DNA of 20,848 bases from Enterococcus sp. DIV0212c. GTDB taxonomy: Bacteria; Bacillota; Bacilli; Lactobacillales; Enterococcaceae. This document shows, in pieces, positions 7,051-15,600 of the stretch (positions within the stretch are counted from its first letter, which is position 1; every line of letters begins with the position of its first letter). The DNA is taken from assembly GCF_017377505.1 (NCBI RefSeq), contig NZ_JAFREN010000038.1:1-20848 (forward strand). Direction: 5' to 3'. The notes under the pieces were generated by a model that was given only the letters and a program-made list of their open reading frames with translations, did not search any database and had not been told where the DNA came from. The position numbers and the translations under genes are program-made.

Positions 7051-7751
7051 TGTTAAAAGTTGAAAATTTATCCGTACATTATGGTGTGATCCAGGCAGTT
7101 CGGGATGTTAGTTTTAATGTAGAACAAGGCGAGATCGTCTCTTTGATAGGAGCAAACGGTGCTGGTAAAACGACGATACTAAGAACGATATCAGGTCTTA
7201 ACCGCTCGTCGAACGGCACGATCATGTTTGAAGAGCAACAAATTCAAAAAATGATGCCGCAAAAAATTGTTGCAGCAGGACTGTGTCAAGTACCCGAAGG
7301 TCGTCATGTGTTTTCTGGTTTAACCGTTCAAGAAAATTTAGAAATGGGTGCTTTTTTAAGAAAAGATAAGGATTTAAAACAAGAGTATGACGTGATTTTT
7401 GAACGCTTTCCGATTTTGAAAGAACGAAAAAATCAAGATGCCTCAACGCTTTCTGGTGGAGAACAGCAGATGTTGGCTATGGGTAGAGCGCTAATGTCTA
7501 AACCTAAGCTACTCTTATTAGATGAACCATCTATGGGACTGGCTCCAATATTTATTCAAGAAATTTTTAATATTATAGAAGAAATCAATAAACAAGGAAC
7601 AACTGTTTTATTAATTGAACAAAATGCTAAAATGGCACTTTCGATTTCGGATCGTGGCTATGTTTTGGAAACAGGAGAAGTTGTTTTAAACGGTCGTGGC
7701 AAAGATTTACTTGACAGTGAAGAAGTGAAAAAGGCATACTTAGGAGGATAA
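7047..7751 (+). CDS. livF: Branched-chain amino acid ABC transporter, ATPase LivF
   Basis: This encodes 234 residues. The start lies in an ATGATG at 7047-7052 overlapping the livG stop codon, and either ATG could serve. GGAGGTGAG upstream is the ribosome binding site. The motifs are Walker A GANGAGKT (35-42), signature LSGGEQ (135-140), Walker B LLLLDEP (155-161) and the switch region LIEQNAK, where Gln stands in the place of the usual His, as is normal in LivF. VPEGRHVF (82-89) is a LivF landmark. It pairs with LivG to power uptake. Confidence 0.95.
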   Translation: MMLKVENLSVHYGVIQAVRDVSFNVEQGEIVSLIGANGAGKTTILRTISGLNRSSNGTIMFEEQQIQKMMPQKIVAAGLCQVPEGRHVFSGLTVQENLEMGAFLRKDKDLKQEYDVIFERFPILKERKNQDASTLSGGEQQMLAMGRALMSKPKLLLLDEPSMGLAPIFIQEIFNIIEEINKQGTTVLLIEQNAKMALSISDRGYVLETGEVVLNGRGKDLLDSEEVKKAYLGG

Positions 7752-7755
7752 TTAA

Positions 7756-8406
7756 ATGAGCGTAAGTGATTTTATGACAAAAAATTTAGTTGTTGCGCAA
7801 CCAGAAATGAAAATCTTTGATGCAGTTGATTTGATGAAAAAAAATAATATTCATCGTTTACCTGTAGTAAAGAAAGAGCAGCTTGTTGGTTTGATTACAG
7901 AAGGAACGATTCAAGCAGCGATGCCGTCAAAAGCTACCAGTTTGAGTGTTTATGAAGTGAACTATTTACTAAATAAGACAACTGTAGCAGATGTAATGGT
8001 AAAAACTGTTGAAACGATCAAACCTGAGTCTTCTTTAGAAGACGCGATTTTCCAAATGCGTCAAAATAATATCGGTGTGCTGCCGGTTGTATCTCAAAAT
8101 GAACTAGTCGGAATCATTACAAATAATGATATTTTTGATGCTTTTTTAAAAATTACCGGGTATCATGATGGAGGCACAAGAATTCAACTTAGGATTCCAG
8201 AAGATCATAAAGGCATCTTAGCTGACATCACAAAGTTGTTAGCAACGAATGATTTTAGCATATTAACAGTGGTTGTGAATCATAAAGAATTAGAAACAAT
8301 CATCGAGTTGCAAATTGAAAGTCGTGAAGCGCAGCGAATTGAGCAGATTCTAAAAGAAGCTGGATATGATGTTTTTGAAGCAGTCCTTATGTCAAAAAGA
8401 GAATGA
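7756..8406 (+). CDS. CBS-CBS-ACT domain protein (AcuB-like)
   Basis: This encodes 216 residues, starting four bases after the livF stop codon, with AGGAGG inside the end of livF. Two CBS domains (about residues 1-58 and 78-134) show the paired HRLPVV and IGVLPVV strands and end in GLITEG and GIITNND. Residues 141-205 form an ACT domain (TRIQLRIPEDHKGILADITK). CBS pairs usually bind adenine nucleotides and ACT domains usually bind amino acids. The layout matches the 'acetoin utilisation AcuB' annotation, but nothing here points to acetoin. As the last gene of a liv operon it is more likely a sensor or regulator linked to branched-chain amino acid uptake. That is inference from position. Confidence 0.85.
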   Translation: MSVSDFMTKNLVVAQPEMKIFDAVDLMKKNNIHRLPVVKKEQLVGLITEGTIQAAMPSKATSLSVYEVNYLLNKTTVADVMVKTVETIKPESSLEDAIFQMRQNNIGVLPVVSQNELVGIITNNDIFDAFLKITGYHDGGTRIQLRIPEDHKGILADITKLLATNDFSILTVVVNHKELETIIELQIESREAQRIEQILKEAGYDVFEAVLMSKRE

Positions 8407-8537
8407 AAAAGTTTTTTAATTGACTGAAATATTTTTTTCTGAAACAGTTTGACTATTAAAGAGGCTTGTGATAATTTTATATAGTGATGTGAAAATGTTA
8501 CTTGTTTTATTCACCACAGTTGGGATATTGAAGTCTC

Positions 8538-8603
8538 TATAATACTTTGATATTCTTTCTCTATGCCTTTTAATTATTTAAGGGTTGTTGTTGTTGGTAT
8601 AAT
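8538..8603 (+). promoter_or_regulatory. Candidate promoter elements for the surface cassette
   Basis: The 262-base gap after the CBS-ACT gene has no clear hairpin terminator. Two possible -10 boxes precede the cassette: TATAAT at 8538-8543, and an extended -10 (TGG then TATAAT) at 8598-8603. Neither has a good -35 at 17 bases. The second leaves a leader of about 60 bases. Confidence 0.35.
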
Positions 8604-8668
8604 TTTTGCAGAATATCTATCGATTTTCTGTAATTAATTATAAATATTTTATGATGGGAGGAAAAAAA

Positions 8669-9250
8669 ATGAAAAAAGTTATTGGATTTATCGTTGCTAC
8701 AGTAGCAATGTTGAGTTTTGCGACAACATCTGCTTCAGCTGACGGTGCTATTTCAGCAACAGAACAGCCGATTCTTAATGAATTGAATGCTGGCGCAACA
8801 ATTGGCGGCAAAAAATTCAATTTTGATGCAGCTGAAACAAATGCAGTAGAAAACCACTTGAAACGTGTTGATTTAACACAAGCTCAAGTAGATGAAGCTG
8901 TAAAAAATATCCAAGCAGCTCGTGCTTTAGTTGGAGGTGTATCTGTTAATACTTCAGGTGCTAACTCACTTGCACAAGCAATTGGATTATTACCAGCAAA
9001 TGTAATTTCTCAAGTACAAAATTACGTAATTGCTGCTGGTAATGCTGTAGGCCTGAAAATCACTTTTGGCGCTGGCGGAAGCTATTCTGCAGTGTCAATC
9101 ACAGATGCTAACGGCGCGCCTGTTTATAAAGCTGGTTCTCCAGTGAAAAATACAGGTTCAAACTACGCATTAAGCGGAATCACTTTTGGCTCATTGATCG
9201 TTGCTGCAGCAGGTGCAGTATTTGTGAGCAGAAAGAACAAATTAGCATAA
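8669..9250 (+). CDS. Small secreted protein with non-canonical sorting signal
   Basis: This encodes 193 residues. The ATG at 8669 is chosen because GGGAGG (8656-8661) precedes it and MKKVIGFIV begins a clean signal peptide with cleavage after SASA (Ala24). The in-frame start at 8606 would add 21 unlikely residues. The mature part is Ala- and Asn-rich and helical, with a TEQPILNELNAGATIGGKKF segment, then a Gly/Ala region. The C-terminus has sorting-signal layout: SPVKNTGSNYA (157-167), a hydrophobic helix (about 168-186) and the tail SRKNKLA. The pentapeptide is VKNTG (159-163), with Val-Lys in place of the Leu-Pro of LPxTG. The sortase gene starts two bases downstream, so it is the presumed substrate. 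I recall similar small proteins beside class D sortases in other Firmicutes. Function unknown. Confidence 0.75.
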   Translation: MKKVIGFIVATVAMLSFATTSASADGAISATEQPILNELNAGATIGGKKFNFDAAETNAVENHLKRVDLTQAQVDEAVKNIQAARALVGGVSVNTSGANSLAQAIGLLPANVISQVQNYVIAAGNAVGLKITFGAGGSYSAVSITDANGAPVYKAGSPVKNTGSNYALSGITFGSLIVAAAGAVFVSRKNKLA

Positions 9251-9251
9251 T

Positions 9252-10043
9252 ATGAAACAAGTAAAAAGAGTAGGGGCATTTATTTACGTGCCTCTTCTCT
9301 TTATGTTTTTTGGCTATCTTATTATTTACATAATTGGTGCACCTGTCATTAATTTCGCTTCTTCAGCGGTTGAATTGATTTCATTGAATGATGCTCCTTC
9401 CTTTGATCAAAAAGGAACAAACCTCTTTGCTCAAAGAAAACAAGGAAACAAGCAAACATCGTCAGACAAAACAGAGGGTAAAGTAGTGGATAAAGCAGTA
9501 GATGAAACCGCTAACCAAACAACTGATACAATGAGTGATACAGAATCAGCCGAAGTCGCAGATACTAAAGTGTCTGAAAAAGGAGAATTATCTTCTTCAA
9601 ATATGGTCTATCCGGTTGGAGGAGATCAGTTTGGTGAGGTAGTGATCAACAAAGTTAGAATTAATGAACCATTATATTACGGAGATAGCGAAGATATTCT
9701 GCGTTTAGGCGTAGGACAGTATATCGGCAGTATGATTCCAGGAGATCTGGGTACAACCTTGATCGGAGGGCATAATTTGCCTTCATTTGGGAAAATTTAC
9801 TATTTAGAACCTGGGGATGAAATAAATGTTCATACTCATTACGGTGACTATACTTATCAAGTGACAGAAGTAAAAGTTGCTGACTACAAAGATTCGTCCA
9901 TCAATACAAAATTAGGTGACCGTTCAAAAAGATCGCTGATTTTGTATACCTGCTATCCATTAGATGCAATTGGATTAACCCCAGAGCGTGTTTTTGTTTC
10001 TGCAGATTATGTATCTGGACCAATCATCAATGAGAAGTTGTAA
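9252..10043 (+). CDS. Class D-like sortase
   Basis: This encodes 263 residues. One N-terminal membrane helix (12-34) is followed by a long Asp/Thr/Lys-rich linker (about 50-118) and the sortase beta-barrel (about 120-255). The catalytic set is His174 (IGGHNL), Cys234 (LILYTCYPL) and Arg246 (TPERVF). The TLxTC-type motif and the compact C-terminus after Arg fit class D rather than the housekeeping class A or pilus class C. It would cleave a sorting signal at the outer membrane face and link the product to the cell wall. The start lies two bases after the previous stop codon with no convincing ribosome binding site, suggesting translational coupling. The linker is unusually long and may lift the enzyme through the wall. 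Confidence 0.9.
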   Translation: MKQVKRVGAFIYVPLLFMFFGYLIIYIIGAPVINFASSAVELISLNDAPSFDQKGTNLFAQRKQGNKQTSSDKTEGKVVDKAVDETANQTTDTMSDTESAEVADTKVSEKGELSSSNMVYPVGGDQFGEVVINKVRINEPLYYGDSEDILRLGVGQYIGSMIPGDLGTTLIGGHNLPSFGKIYYLEPGDEINVHTHYGDYTYQVTEVKVADYKDSSINTKLGDRSKRSLILYTCYPLDAIGLTPERVFVSADYVSGPIINEKL

Positions 10044-10061
10044 AGGAGGAGAATCAGTCAG

Positions 10062-10916
10062 ATGAAAAATCGTGGACATTTAATGAAACTAACTTCTCGC
10101 TTTTTTATTGCTTTCTTATCCTCTGTCTTTTTGTTTGCCTTTTTGATTTTGCTAACATTGAGAGTAACACTCTTTAGTGAAAGTTATATTGCAAAGCAAG
10201 CAGCTAAAGCAGATTATTATTCAGAATTAACTGAGGAAATCAATCAACAAGTTGAAAATAGTGCATTAGGAAGTAATATTCCAGAAGGCGTACTAAAACA
10301 ATCGATCAGCAAAGAATCAGTAACAGCTGATGTAAATACATATTTTGAAGCAATGTATAACTCAGGGTCAAAATATGCTATTTCGAATCAACAAAAAACT
10401 CATGATGCTGTTTCTCAAGCGATCACAGATTACATGAAAGAAAAAAACATTCAAGCAACGCCAGAGTCAGAACTTGCTGTAAACGGACTAGCTGAGCAAG
10501 CTGTAACGATTTATAAAGGCTATATTGAATTACCATTTTTAGTTTCTTATGGGCGTAAAGTCATGAATTATAAATCCAAATTAGTTATCTTTATGGTCGT
10601 TTGCGGCGTTCTATGGGCGTTATTAAGTTTATCTCTCTACTCTTCGCTAAGAGGCTATTTTCACCGTTTATTGCGATATTGGGCATACATTTGTGTAGGT
10701 AGCGGTTTAATGATGAGCGTGGTTCCTGCATTTATTTTATTGCAAGGATTCTTAAAGAAGTTGGGAATTCAATCAAAAGCGATGTATGACTTCATTCAAA
10801 CGTACTTATCAAGTTTCTTATGGTTGTTTATTATTATAGGAATTGTCTCGATTATAGTAGGCATTATTTGTGGTATACTTAGTGAAATCAAGAGAAAACA
10901 ATTATTTAGCGCTTAA
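10062..10916 (+). CDS. Four-helix membrane protein of the sortase cassette
   Basis: This encodes 284 residues. The start follows AGGAGGA (10044-10050) with an 11-base gap, and an internal ATG at residue 8 is possible. Predicted membrane helices lie at about 13-35, 173-195, 205-230 and 251-275. Between the first two is an extracellular domain of about 135 residues, rich in Glu, Gln, Ser and Ala and mostly helical, with no Cys and no recognisable catalytic motif. A short basic tail follows helix four. I do not recognise the family. Its position 18 bases after the sortase, and the shared terminator, suggest it assists substrate delivery, or regulates or stabilises the sortase-substrate pair. That role is inferred from context only. 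Confidence 0.75.
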   Translation: MKNRGHLMKLTSRFFIAFLSSVFLFAFLILLTLRVTLFSESYIAKQAAKADYYSELTEEINQQVENSALGSNIPEGVLKQSISKESVTADVNTYFEAMYNSGSKYAISNQQKTHDAVSQAITDYMKEKNIQATPESELAVNGLAEQAVTIYKGYIELPFLVSYGRKVMNYKSKLVIFMVVCGVLWALLSLSLYSSLRGYFHRLLRYWAYICVGSGLMMSVVPAFILLQGFLKKLGIQSKAMYDFIQTYLSSFLWLFIIIGIVSIIVGIICGILSEIKRKQLFSA

Positions 10917-10933
10917 ATTAAAAAAAACATTGT

Positions 10934-10963
10934 GCATCTATCTTAAATGATAGGTGCTTTTTT
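10934..10963 (+). terminator. Terminator of the sortase cassette
   Basis: GCATCTATC (10934-10942) pairs with GATAGGTGC (10949-10957), with one G-T pair, followed by six T. The A run before it (10920-10927) could give some activity on the other strand. Confidence 0.9.
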
Positions 10964-11002
10964 GGGCGTAACGTGATACCATAGATTCTTGGAGGGATGA
11001 AG

Positions 11003-11236
11003 ATGTCAAAGAAAAATAAAGATATAGAAGTAAGAATTGAAGAGACACAGAAAAAAATCAACGGCGAACTAATTACAGTGAGCACATTAATGATTGGTAA
11101 AAAAGAAATTGGGCAAGTTCTACCGCAAGACTCAAAAAAGTTTGCAGTAATGATTGACGGGCGCAATGAAGCGACTGTAAAAACGCTGGATGAAGCGATC
11201 GAATACATTATTCGCCAATGGAATTTAAACGATTAA
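11003..11236 (+). CDS. DUF2969 family protein
   Basis: This encodes 77 residues. The second ATG (11003) is chosen because GGAGG (10991-10995) touches the first ATG at 10997 but is seven bases from this one. It is small and soluble with a Lys/Glu-rich N-terminus (MSKKNKDIEVRIEETQKK), alternating strands, and a C-terminal helix with TLDEAIEYIIRQWNLND. The pattern fits DUF2969, a family of short proteins in Lactobacillales with no established function. It has no signal peptide or membrane segment. It stands alone between a terminator and the tRNA pair. Confidence 0.75.
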   Translation: MSKKNKDIEVRIEETQKKINGELITVSTLMIGKKEIGQVLPQDSKKFAVMIDGRNEATVKTLDEAIEYIIRQWNLND

Positions 11237-11266
11237 AATAAATAACAACTTTTTTTCGAAAAAGGC

Positions 11267-11295
11267 TTGCATTTTGTTTAAAAGTTTTGTATTAT
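11267..11295 (+). promoter_or_regulatory. Promoter of the tRNA pair
   Basis: TTGCAT (11267-11272), a 17-base spacer and TATTAT (11290-11295) lie about 30 bases before tRNA-Tyr. Confidence 0.75.
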
Positions 11296-11327
11296 AACTA
11301 AGTCAGGTTTGTTACTAAAAACCTTTT

Positions 11328-11408
11328 GGAGGAATAGCGAAGTGGCTAAACGCGACGGACTGTAAATCCGTTCCTTAGGGTTCAGTGGTTCGAATCCACT
11401 TTCCTCCA
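11328..11408 (+). tRNA. tRNA-Tyr (anticodon GTA)
   Basis: The acceptor stem GGAGGAA pairs with TTCCTCC and is followed by discriminator A. The anticodon stem ACGGA/TCCGT encloses the loop CTGTAAA with anticodon GTA. A long variable arm marks it as class II, as expected for bacterial tRNA-Tyr. The T arm is AGTGG-TTCGAAT-CCACT. The CCA end is not encoded. It shares a transcript with tRNA-Gln nine bases later. Confidence 0.97.
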
Positions 11409-11417
11409 TTTCACTTT

Positions 11418-11489
11418 TGGGGTATAGCCAAGCGGTAAGGCAACAGGTTTTGATCCTGTCATGCGTTGGTTCGAATCCAGCTACCCCAG
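11418..11489 (+). tRNA. tRNA-Gln (anticodon TTG)
   Basis: The acceptor stem TGGGGTA pairs with TACCCCA and is followed by discriminator G. The anticodon stem ACAGG/CCTGT encloses TTTTGAT, giving anticodon TTG. The T arm has the loop TTCGAAT. The first acceptor pair is U-A, a normal feature of tRNA-Gln. CCA is not encoded. Confidence 0.97.
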
Positions 11490-11498
11490 TTTTTTGTT

Positions 11499-11530
11499 AG
11501 AACAACTCAGATGGAGTTGTTCTTTTTTTT
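11499..11530 (+). terminator. Terminator of the tRNA pair
   Basis: AGAACAACTC (11499-11508) pairs with GAGTTGTTCT (11514-11523), a 10-base-pair stem with a five-base loop, and a run of T follows to 11530. Confidence 0.95.
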
Positions 11531-11554
11531 ATGGAAAAACGTCAATGGTAACTT

Positions 11555-11583
11555 TTGTTCTCTTTTCCATAAATATGTGATAA
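11555..11583 (+). promoter_or_regulatory. Candidate promoter of the 61-residue gene
   Basis: TTGTTC (11555-11560), a 17-base spacer and TGATAA (11578-11583) lie 31 bases before the start codon at 11614. Confidence 0.55.
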
Positions 11584-11613
11584 AGTGAATAAAAAGTATG
11601 AGGAGTGAATCAA

Positions 11614-11799
11614 ATGAATATCAAAGAGAAAATAACTGAAACAGCTGAAAAAGTGTATGATTTAGCACGTGAAGGAAAATATGATGTCAAAGTAAATCTT
11701 TTTTCAAAAAAGAAAGATAGCGAGAAGCCAGCAGGCATTCAAGTCGTTTCTACCAGAGACACGGCACATACGAAAAAATGGCGCGCTAAGAACCGCTAA
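11614..11799 (+). CDS. Small basic protein of unknown function
   Basis: This encodes 61 residues. The ATG at 11614 is chosen because AGGAGTG (11601-11607) is its ribosome binding site; the in-frame GTG at 11605 lies within that site. The N-terminal half is an amphipathic helix (MNIKEKITETAEKVYDLAREGK), and the rest is rich in Lys, Arg and Ser, ending HTKKWRAKNR. There is no signal peptide or membrane helix. The net positive charge could suit nucleic acid or ribosome binding, but no domain is recognised. It has its own promoter and a very strong terminator, so it is likely a real, separately expressed gene. Confidence 0.7.
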   Translation: MNIKEKITETAEKVYDLAREGKYDVKVNLFSKKKDSEKPAGIQVVSTRDTAHTKKWRAKNR

Positions 11800-11818
11800 A
11801 AGGTTCAAAAATTAGATT

Positions 11819-11868
11819 TAGAGTGTGAAGCAAAACTGATATTCAGTTTTGCTTCATACTCTTTTAGT
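11819..11868. terminator. Strong bidirectional terminator
   Basis: A 19-base arm at 11821-11839 pairs with 11843-11861 with one mismatch or wobble around a three-base loop. T-rich sequence follows on the plus strand (to 11868) and U-rich sequence on the minus strand. It serves the converging 61-residue gene and the TetR gene. Confidence 0.9.
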
Positions 11869-11879
11869 TTAATTAAGTA

Positions 11880-12488
11880 CTATTTATCAATTTCTAGCCC
11901 TAAAACAGTCAGGTGGCCGTTTCCTACTAGTTTAATAACAAGTCTAGCTAAATGGTTTGGCGACATGTCTGTGTCACTAGTGATCCACCAATGAAGCGTT
12001 CCGATAAAGATAGAGGTCATATATTCAATGATAAAATCGATGGGGACTTCTATATCGTTTTCAGTAATTTTTAGCTTAGAAAAGATGTCTGCATATTTTT
12101 CGTAAATAATCTCTGCAAGTTTCTTTCTTAATAGTTCATTGGAACTGCCATCCATAATAGTTAAAAAGAACTTTTTATTTTTTTGAATATTAACATAAAT
12201 ATGTGTTAGCAAAAATTCAATTTGTTTTACCTTGATACGATTGCTGACAATAATTTGTTCAGTGTCGATAACAGAAGTAAAAGCATTAATTGCAAAATCA
12301 AAAATTTGTTCATAAAGATCTTGTTTATCTTTGAAATGAGCATAGAAAGTTGCACGATTGATCATCGCTTCATCTGCAATGTCTTGAATCGTTATACAAT
12401 CATATCCTTTTTCATCAACTAAGTGAAAGAAAGCTTCGATAATCATTTTATGTGTCCGTTTTACCCGTAGGTCGATTTTCTTTGACAT
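11880..12488 (-). CDS. TetR-family transcriptional regulator
   Basis: This encodes 202 residues, starting at an ATG with GAAAGGAA upstream. The N-terminal TetR DNA-binding domain shows KMIIEAFFHLVDEKGYDCITIQDIADEAMINRATFYAHFKDKQDLY (about 14-58), with the recognition helix near residues 43-52. The C-terminal ligand and dimer domain resembles the TetR_C type of DhaS-like regulators, with a helix LTHIYVNIQKNKKFFLTIM. It is transcribed divergently from the large activase gene, and the two promoters overlap, so it probably represses itself and the activase. The inducing ligand is unknown. Confidence 0.93.
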   Translation of the reverse strand: MSKKIDLRVKRTHKMIIEAFFHLVDEKGYDCITIQDIADEAMINRATFYAHFKDKQDLYEQIFDFAINAFTSVIDTEQIIVSNRIKVKQIEFLLTHIYVNIQKNKKFFLTIMDGSSNELLRKKLAEIIYEKYADIFSKLKITENDIEVPIDFIIEYMTSIFIGTLHWWITSDTDMSPNHLARLVIKLVGNGHLTVLGLEIDK

Positions 12489-12602
12489 AAAAAATTCCTT
12501 TCGAAATAATCAACAGTTTTTCAAAGTTTGTTGCTTATCTCACAAATTTAGGTGTTTTGCTTGTTGCAAATAAATTAGAATCTTTCTAAAATATACATAA
12601 GT

Positions 12603-12632
12603 ATTATATCAGACACCTTGTATGATAATCAA
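12603..12632 (-). promoter_or_regulatory. Promoter of the TetR gene
   Basis: Read leftward, TTGATT (12627-12632) is followed by an 18-base spacer and TATAAT (12603-12608) with an extended TGA before it. It overlaps the rightward promoter. Confidence 0.7.
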
Positions 12633-12648
12633 CAAAGTGTTGTACAAT
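12618..12648 (+). promoter_or_regulatory. Promoter and possible TetR operator before the activase gene
   Basis: TTGTAT (12618-12623) and TACAAT (12643-12648) could be the -35 and -10 with a long 19-base spacer. The same segment has TTGTA and TACAA as inverted ends and a TTGTACAA palindrome. Binding of the divergent TetR here would cover both promoters. The exact operator is not defined. Confidence 0.45.
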
Positions 12649-12680
12649 AATAGGGTATGGAATTTAAGGAGCTAAAACAC

Positions 12681-15600
12681 ATGACATTAAGAGCAGGAAT
12701 AGACGTTGGTTCAACAACTGTGAAATTAGTAATTATTGATGAAGAAAATCAGACGAAATTCGCCAAATATGAAAGACATTATTCGGATGTAAAAGCTGCA
12801 ACTGAAAAAGTATTGAATGAAGCAATGAATGAACTAGGTGAAAAGACACCAATAACAATGACCATCACAGGTTCTGGCGGAATGGGATTAGCAGATGTTT
12901 TGAATATTTCTTTTGTTCAAGAAGTCATCGCCTGTACAAAAACAGTAGAAGAAATCATACCGGAAACAGATGTTGCTATTGAGCTGGGTGGCGAAGATGC
13001 GAAGATCACCTTTTTTGAAGGAGCCTTAGAGCAACGGATGAATGGTAGTTGTGCTGGAGGTACGGGTGCTTTTATCGATCAAATGGCTGTTTTATTAAAA
13101 ACAGATGCTAACGGTGTCAATGAGTTAGCGAAAAACTATCAAACGATTTATCCGATTGCTTCAAGATGTGGTGTTTTTGCTAAAACAGATGTTCAACCAT
13201 TGATCAACGAAGGTGCTGCAAAAGAGGATATCTCAGCGAGTATTTTTCAAGCAGTGGTCAATCAAACGATTGCAGGACTTGCAGCTGGTCGGAAGATCAA
13301 AGGCAAAATCGCTTTTTTAGGCGGACCGCTTTTCTTTATGTCAGAACTTAGAAAACGATTCATCGAAACTTTGGATGTTCAGCACGAAGATGTGATTTTC
13401 CCAGAAAATCCTCAATTATTTGTAGCAATGGGGGCAGCTATTTACTCTGAAGGAGCAAATCCAACGACCTTAACTGATTTAGTCCAGCGTTTGACGAAGG
13501 GAAATCAGGAACAATTAAAACCGACAGATACACTCGAACCGTTATTTCAAGATGAAGCAGAATTAAAAGCATTTAGAGCGCGCCACGACCAAGCCAAAGC
13601 GCAAGAAAAATGTTTATCTGAACATCGTGGGGTTGCCTTTTTAGGAATCGATGCAGGGTCGACCACAACGAAAGTTACTTTGATCGATGAAGAGGGAAAC
13701 TTGTTATTTTCATTTTATGGAAACAATCAAGGTCAACCTTTAGAAACGACAATGAGTGTGTTAAAAGATTTATATCAACAATTACCGCCAGACGTTTTTA
13801 TTGGGAAATCTGCAGTTACTGGGTACGGAGAACATTTGATAAAAAATGCGTTAAAAGTCGATATAGGAGAAGTCGAAACGATGGCTCATTATAAGGCTGC
13901 GAATCATTTTCAGCCTGGGGTCGATTTTATTTTAGATATTGGCGGTCAAGATATGAAAGCCATGACGATCAAAGATGGCGTACTATCCTCTATTCAACTA
14001 AATGAAGCTTGTTCGTCAGGGTGTGGTTCTTTTATTGAAACATTTGCTAAATCGCTAAATTTTGATGTAAAAGATTTTGCGATTGAGGCGCTAAGTTCTA
14101 AAGCGCCAGTAGATTTAGGTTCTCGCTGTACAGTATTCATGAATTCAAAAGTGAAACAAGTCCAAAAAGAAGGAGCCTCTGTTGGCGATATTTCAGCTGG
14201 ATTGTCTTATTCAGTCATAAAAAATGCGATTTACAAAGTAATCAAAGTTCGACGACCAGAAGAACTTGGTAAGAAAATCGTTTGCCAAGGTGGGACATTT
14301 TACAATGAGGCAGTTTTACGCGCCTTTGAAATGATTAGCGAGCGGGAAGTTGTTCGTCCTTCAATTGCTGGTTTAATGGGTGCTTATGGTGCTGCTTTGA
14401 TTGCGTTAGAAGATTATGAGTTAGGACAAGAAACAACGATTTTAGGACTTGAGGATCTAGATACTTTTACAGCTGATAAAGAGTTTACCCATTGTGGTTT
14501 GTGTGAGAATAATTGTATGATGACCGTTACCATCTTTTCTGACGGTCGACAATTTGTTACGGGAAATCGCTGTGAACGTGGTGCAAGAATCAAAGTCAAA
14601 AAAGAAGATCGTAGAGTCAATTTAGTTGATTATAAATACCGAAAATTATTTAAGTATCGTCCGTTGAAAGAAAAGGATGCTGTGCGCGGTAGAATTGGAA
14701 TACCTCGAGTATTGAATATGTACGAAAATTATCCATTGTGGCATACTTTTTTCACTGATTTAGGGTTTCGAGTGGAATTATCTCCACGTTCTAATAAAGA
14801 GCTATACGAGCAAGGGATGGAAACTATTCCTAGTGATACAGCATGTTATCCTGCTAAAATTTCTCATGGACATATCCAAGCATTGATCGATTCCAAGGTG
14901 CCGATGATTTTTTATCCAGGTGTCGTGTTTGAGCGGCAAGAATCAGCCGCCGCCGATAATCACTTCAATTGTCCAATCGTGCAAAGCTATCCTGATGTTA
15001 TTCGTAATAATGTCGATGATATTCGTGATGGGAAAGTTGATTACCGTAATCCGTATATCAATTTAGCGGATGAAGCATCTGTAGCTAAGGTTTTAAGTGA
15101 AACGTTTGCCGATCTTGGTATTTCTAGTGAACAAGTGTCTAAAGCTTTACGTCACGCTTATGAAGAGCTAGATGCGTTTAAAGCTGACATCCGCAATAAA
15201 GGGGAAGAAACATTAGTGATGCTGAATCAAAAAGGGGAACGTGGGATTGTTTTATCTGGGCGACCTTATCATTTGGACCCTGAGATCAATCACGGAATCG
15301 CTGATGTGATCACACAAGAAGGGTTCCATGTGTTGACTGAAGATTGTGTTTCTCATTTAGGTGATGTAGGAAATTTACGTGTGGTCAATCAGTGGGTGTA
15401 TCATTCTCGTTTATATGCAGCAGCTCGCGTTGTAGCCAAATCAAAAAATCTTGAACTTGTGCAATTGAATTCTTTTGGCTGTGGGTTAGATGCGGTGACG
15501 ACTGATCAAGTAGAAGAAATCATGGATCAATATGGAAAAATATATACGGTATTGAAAATTGATGAAGGATCCAACTTAGGGGCTATTCGGATTCGTTTAC

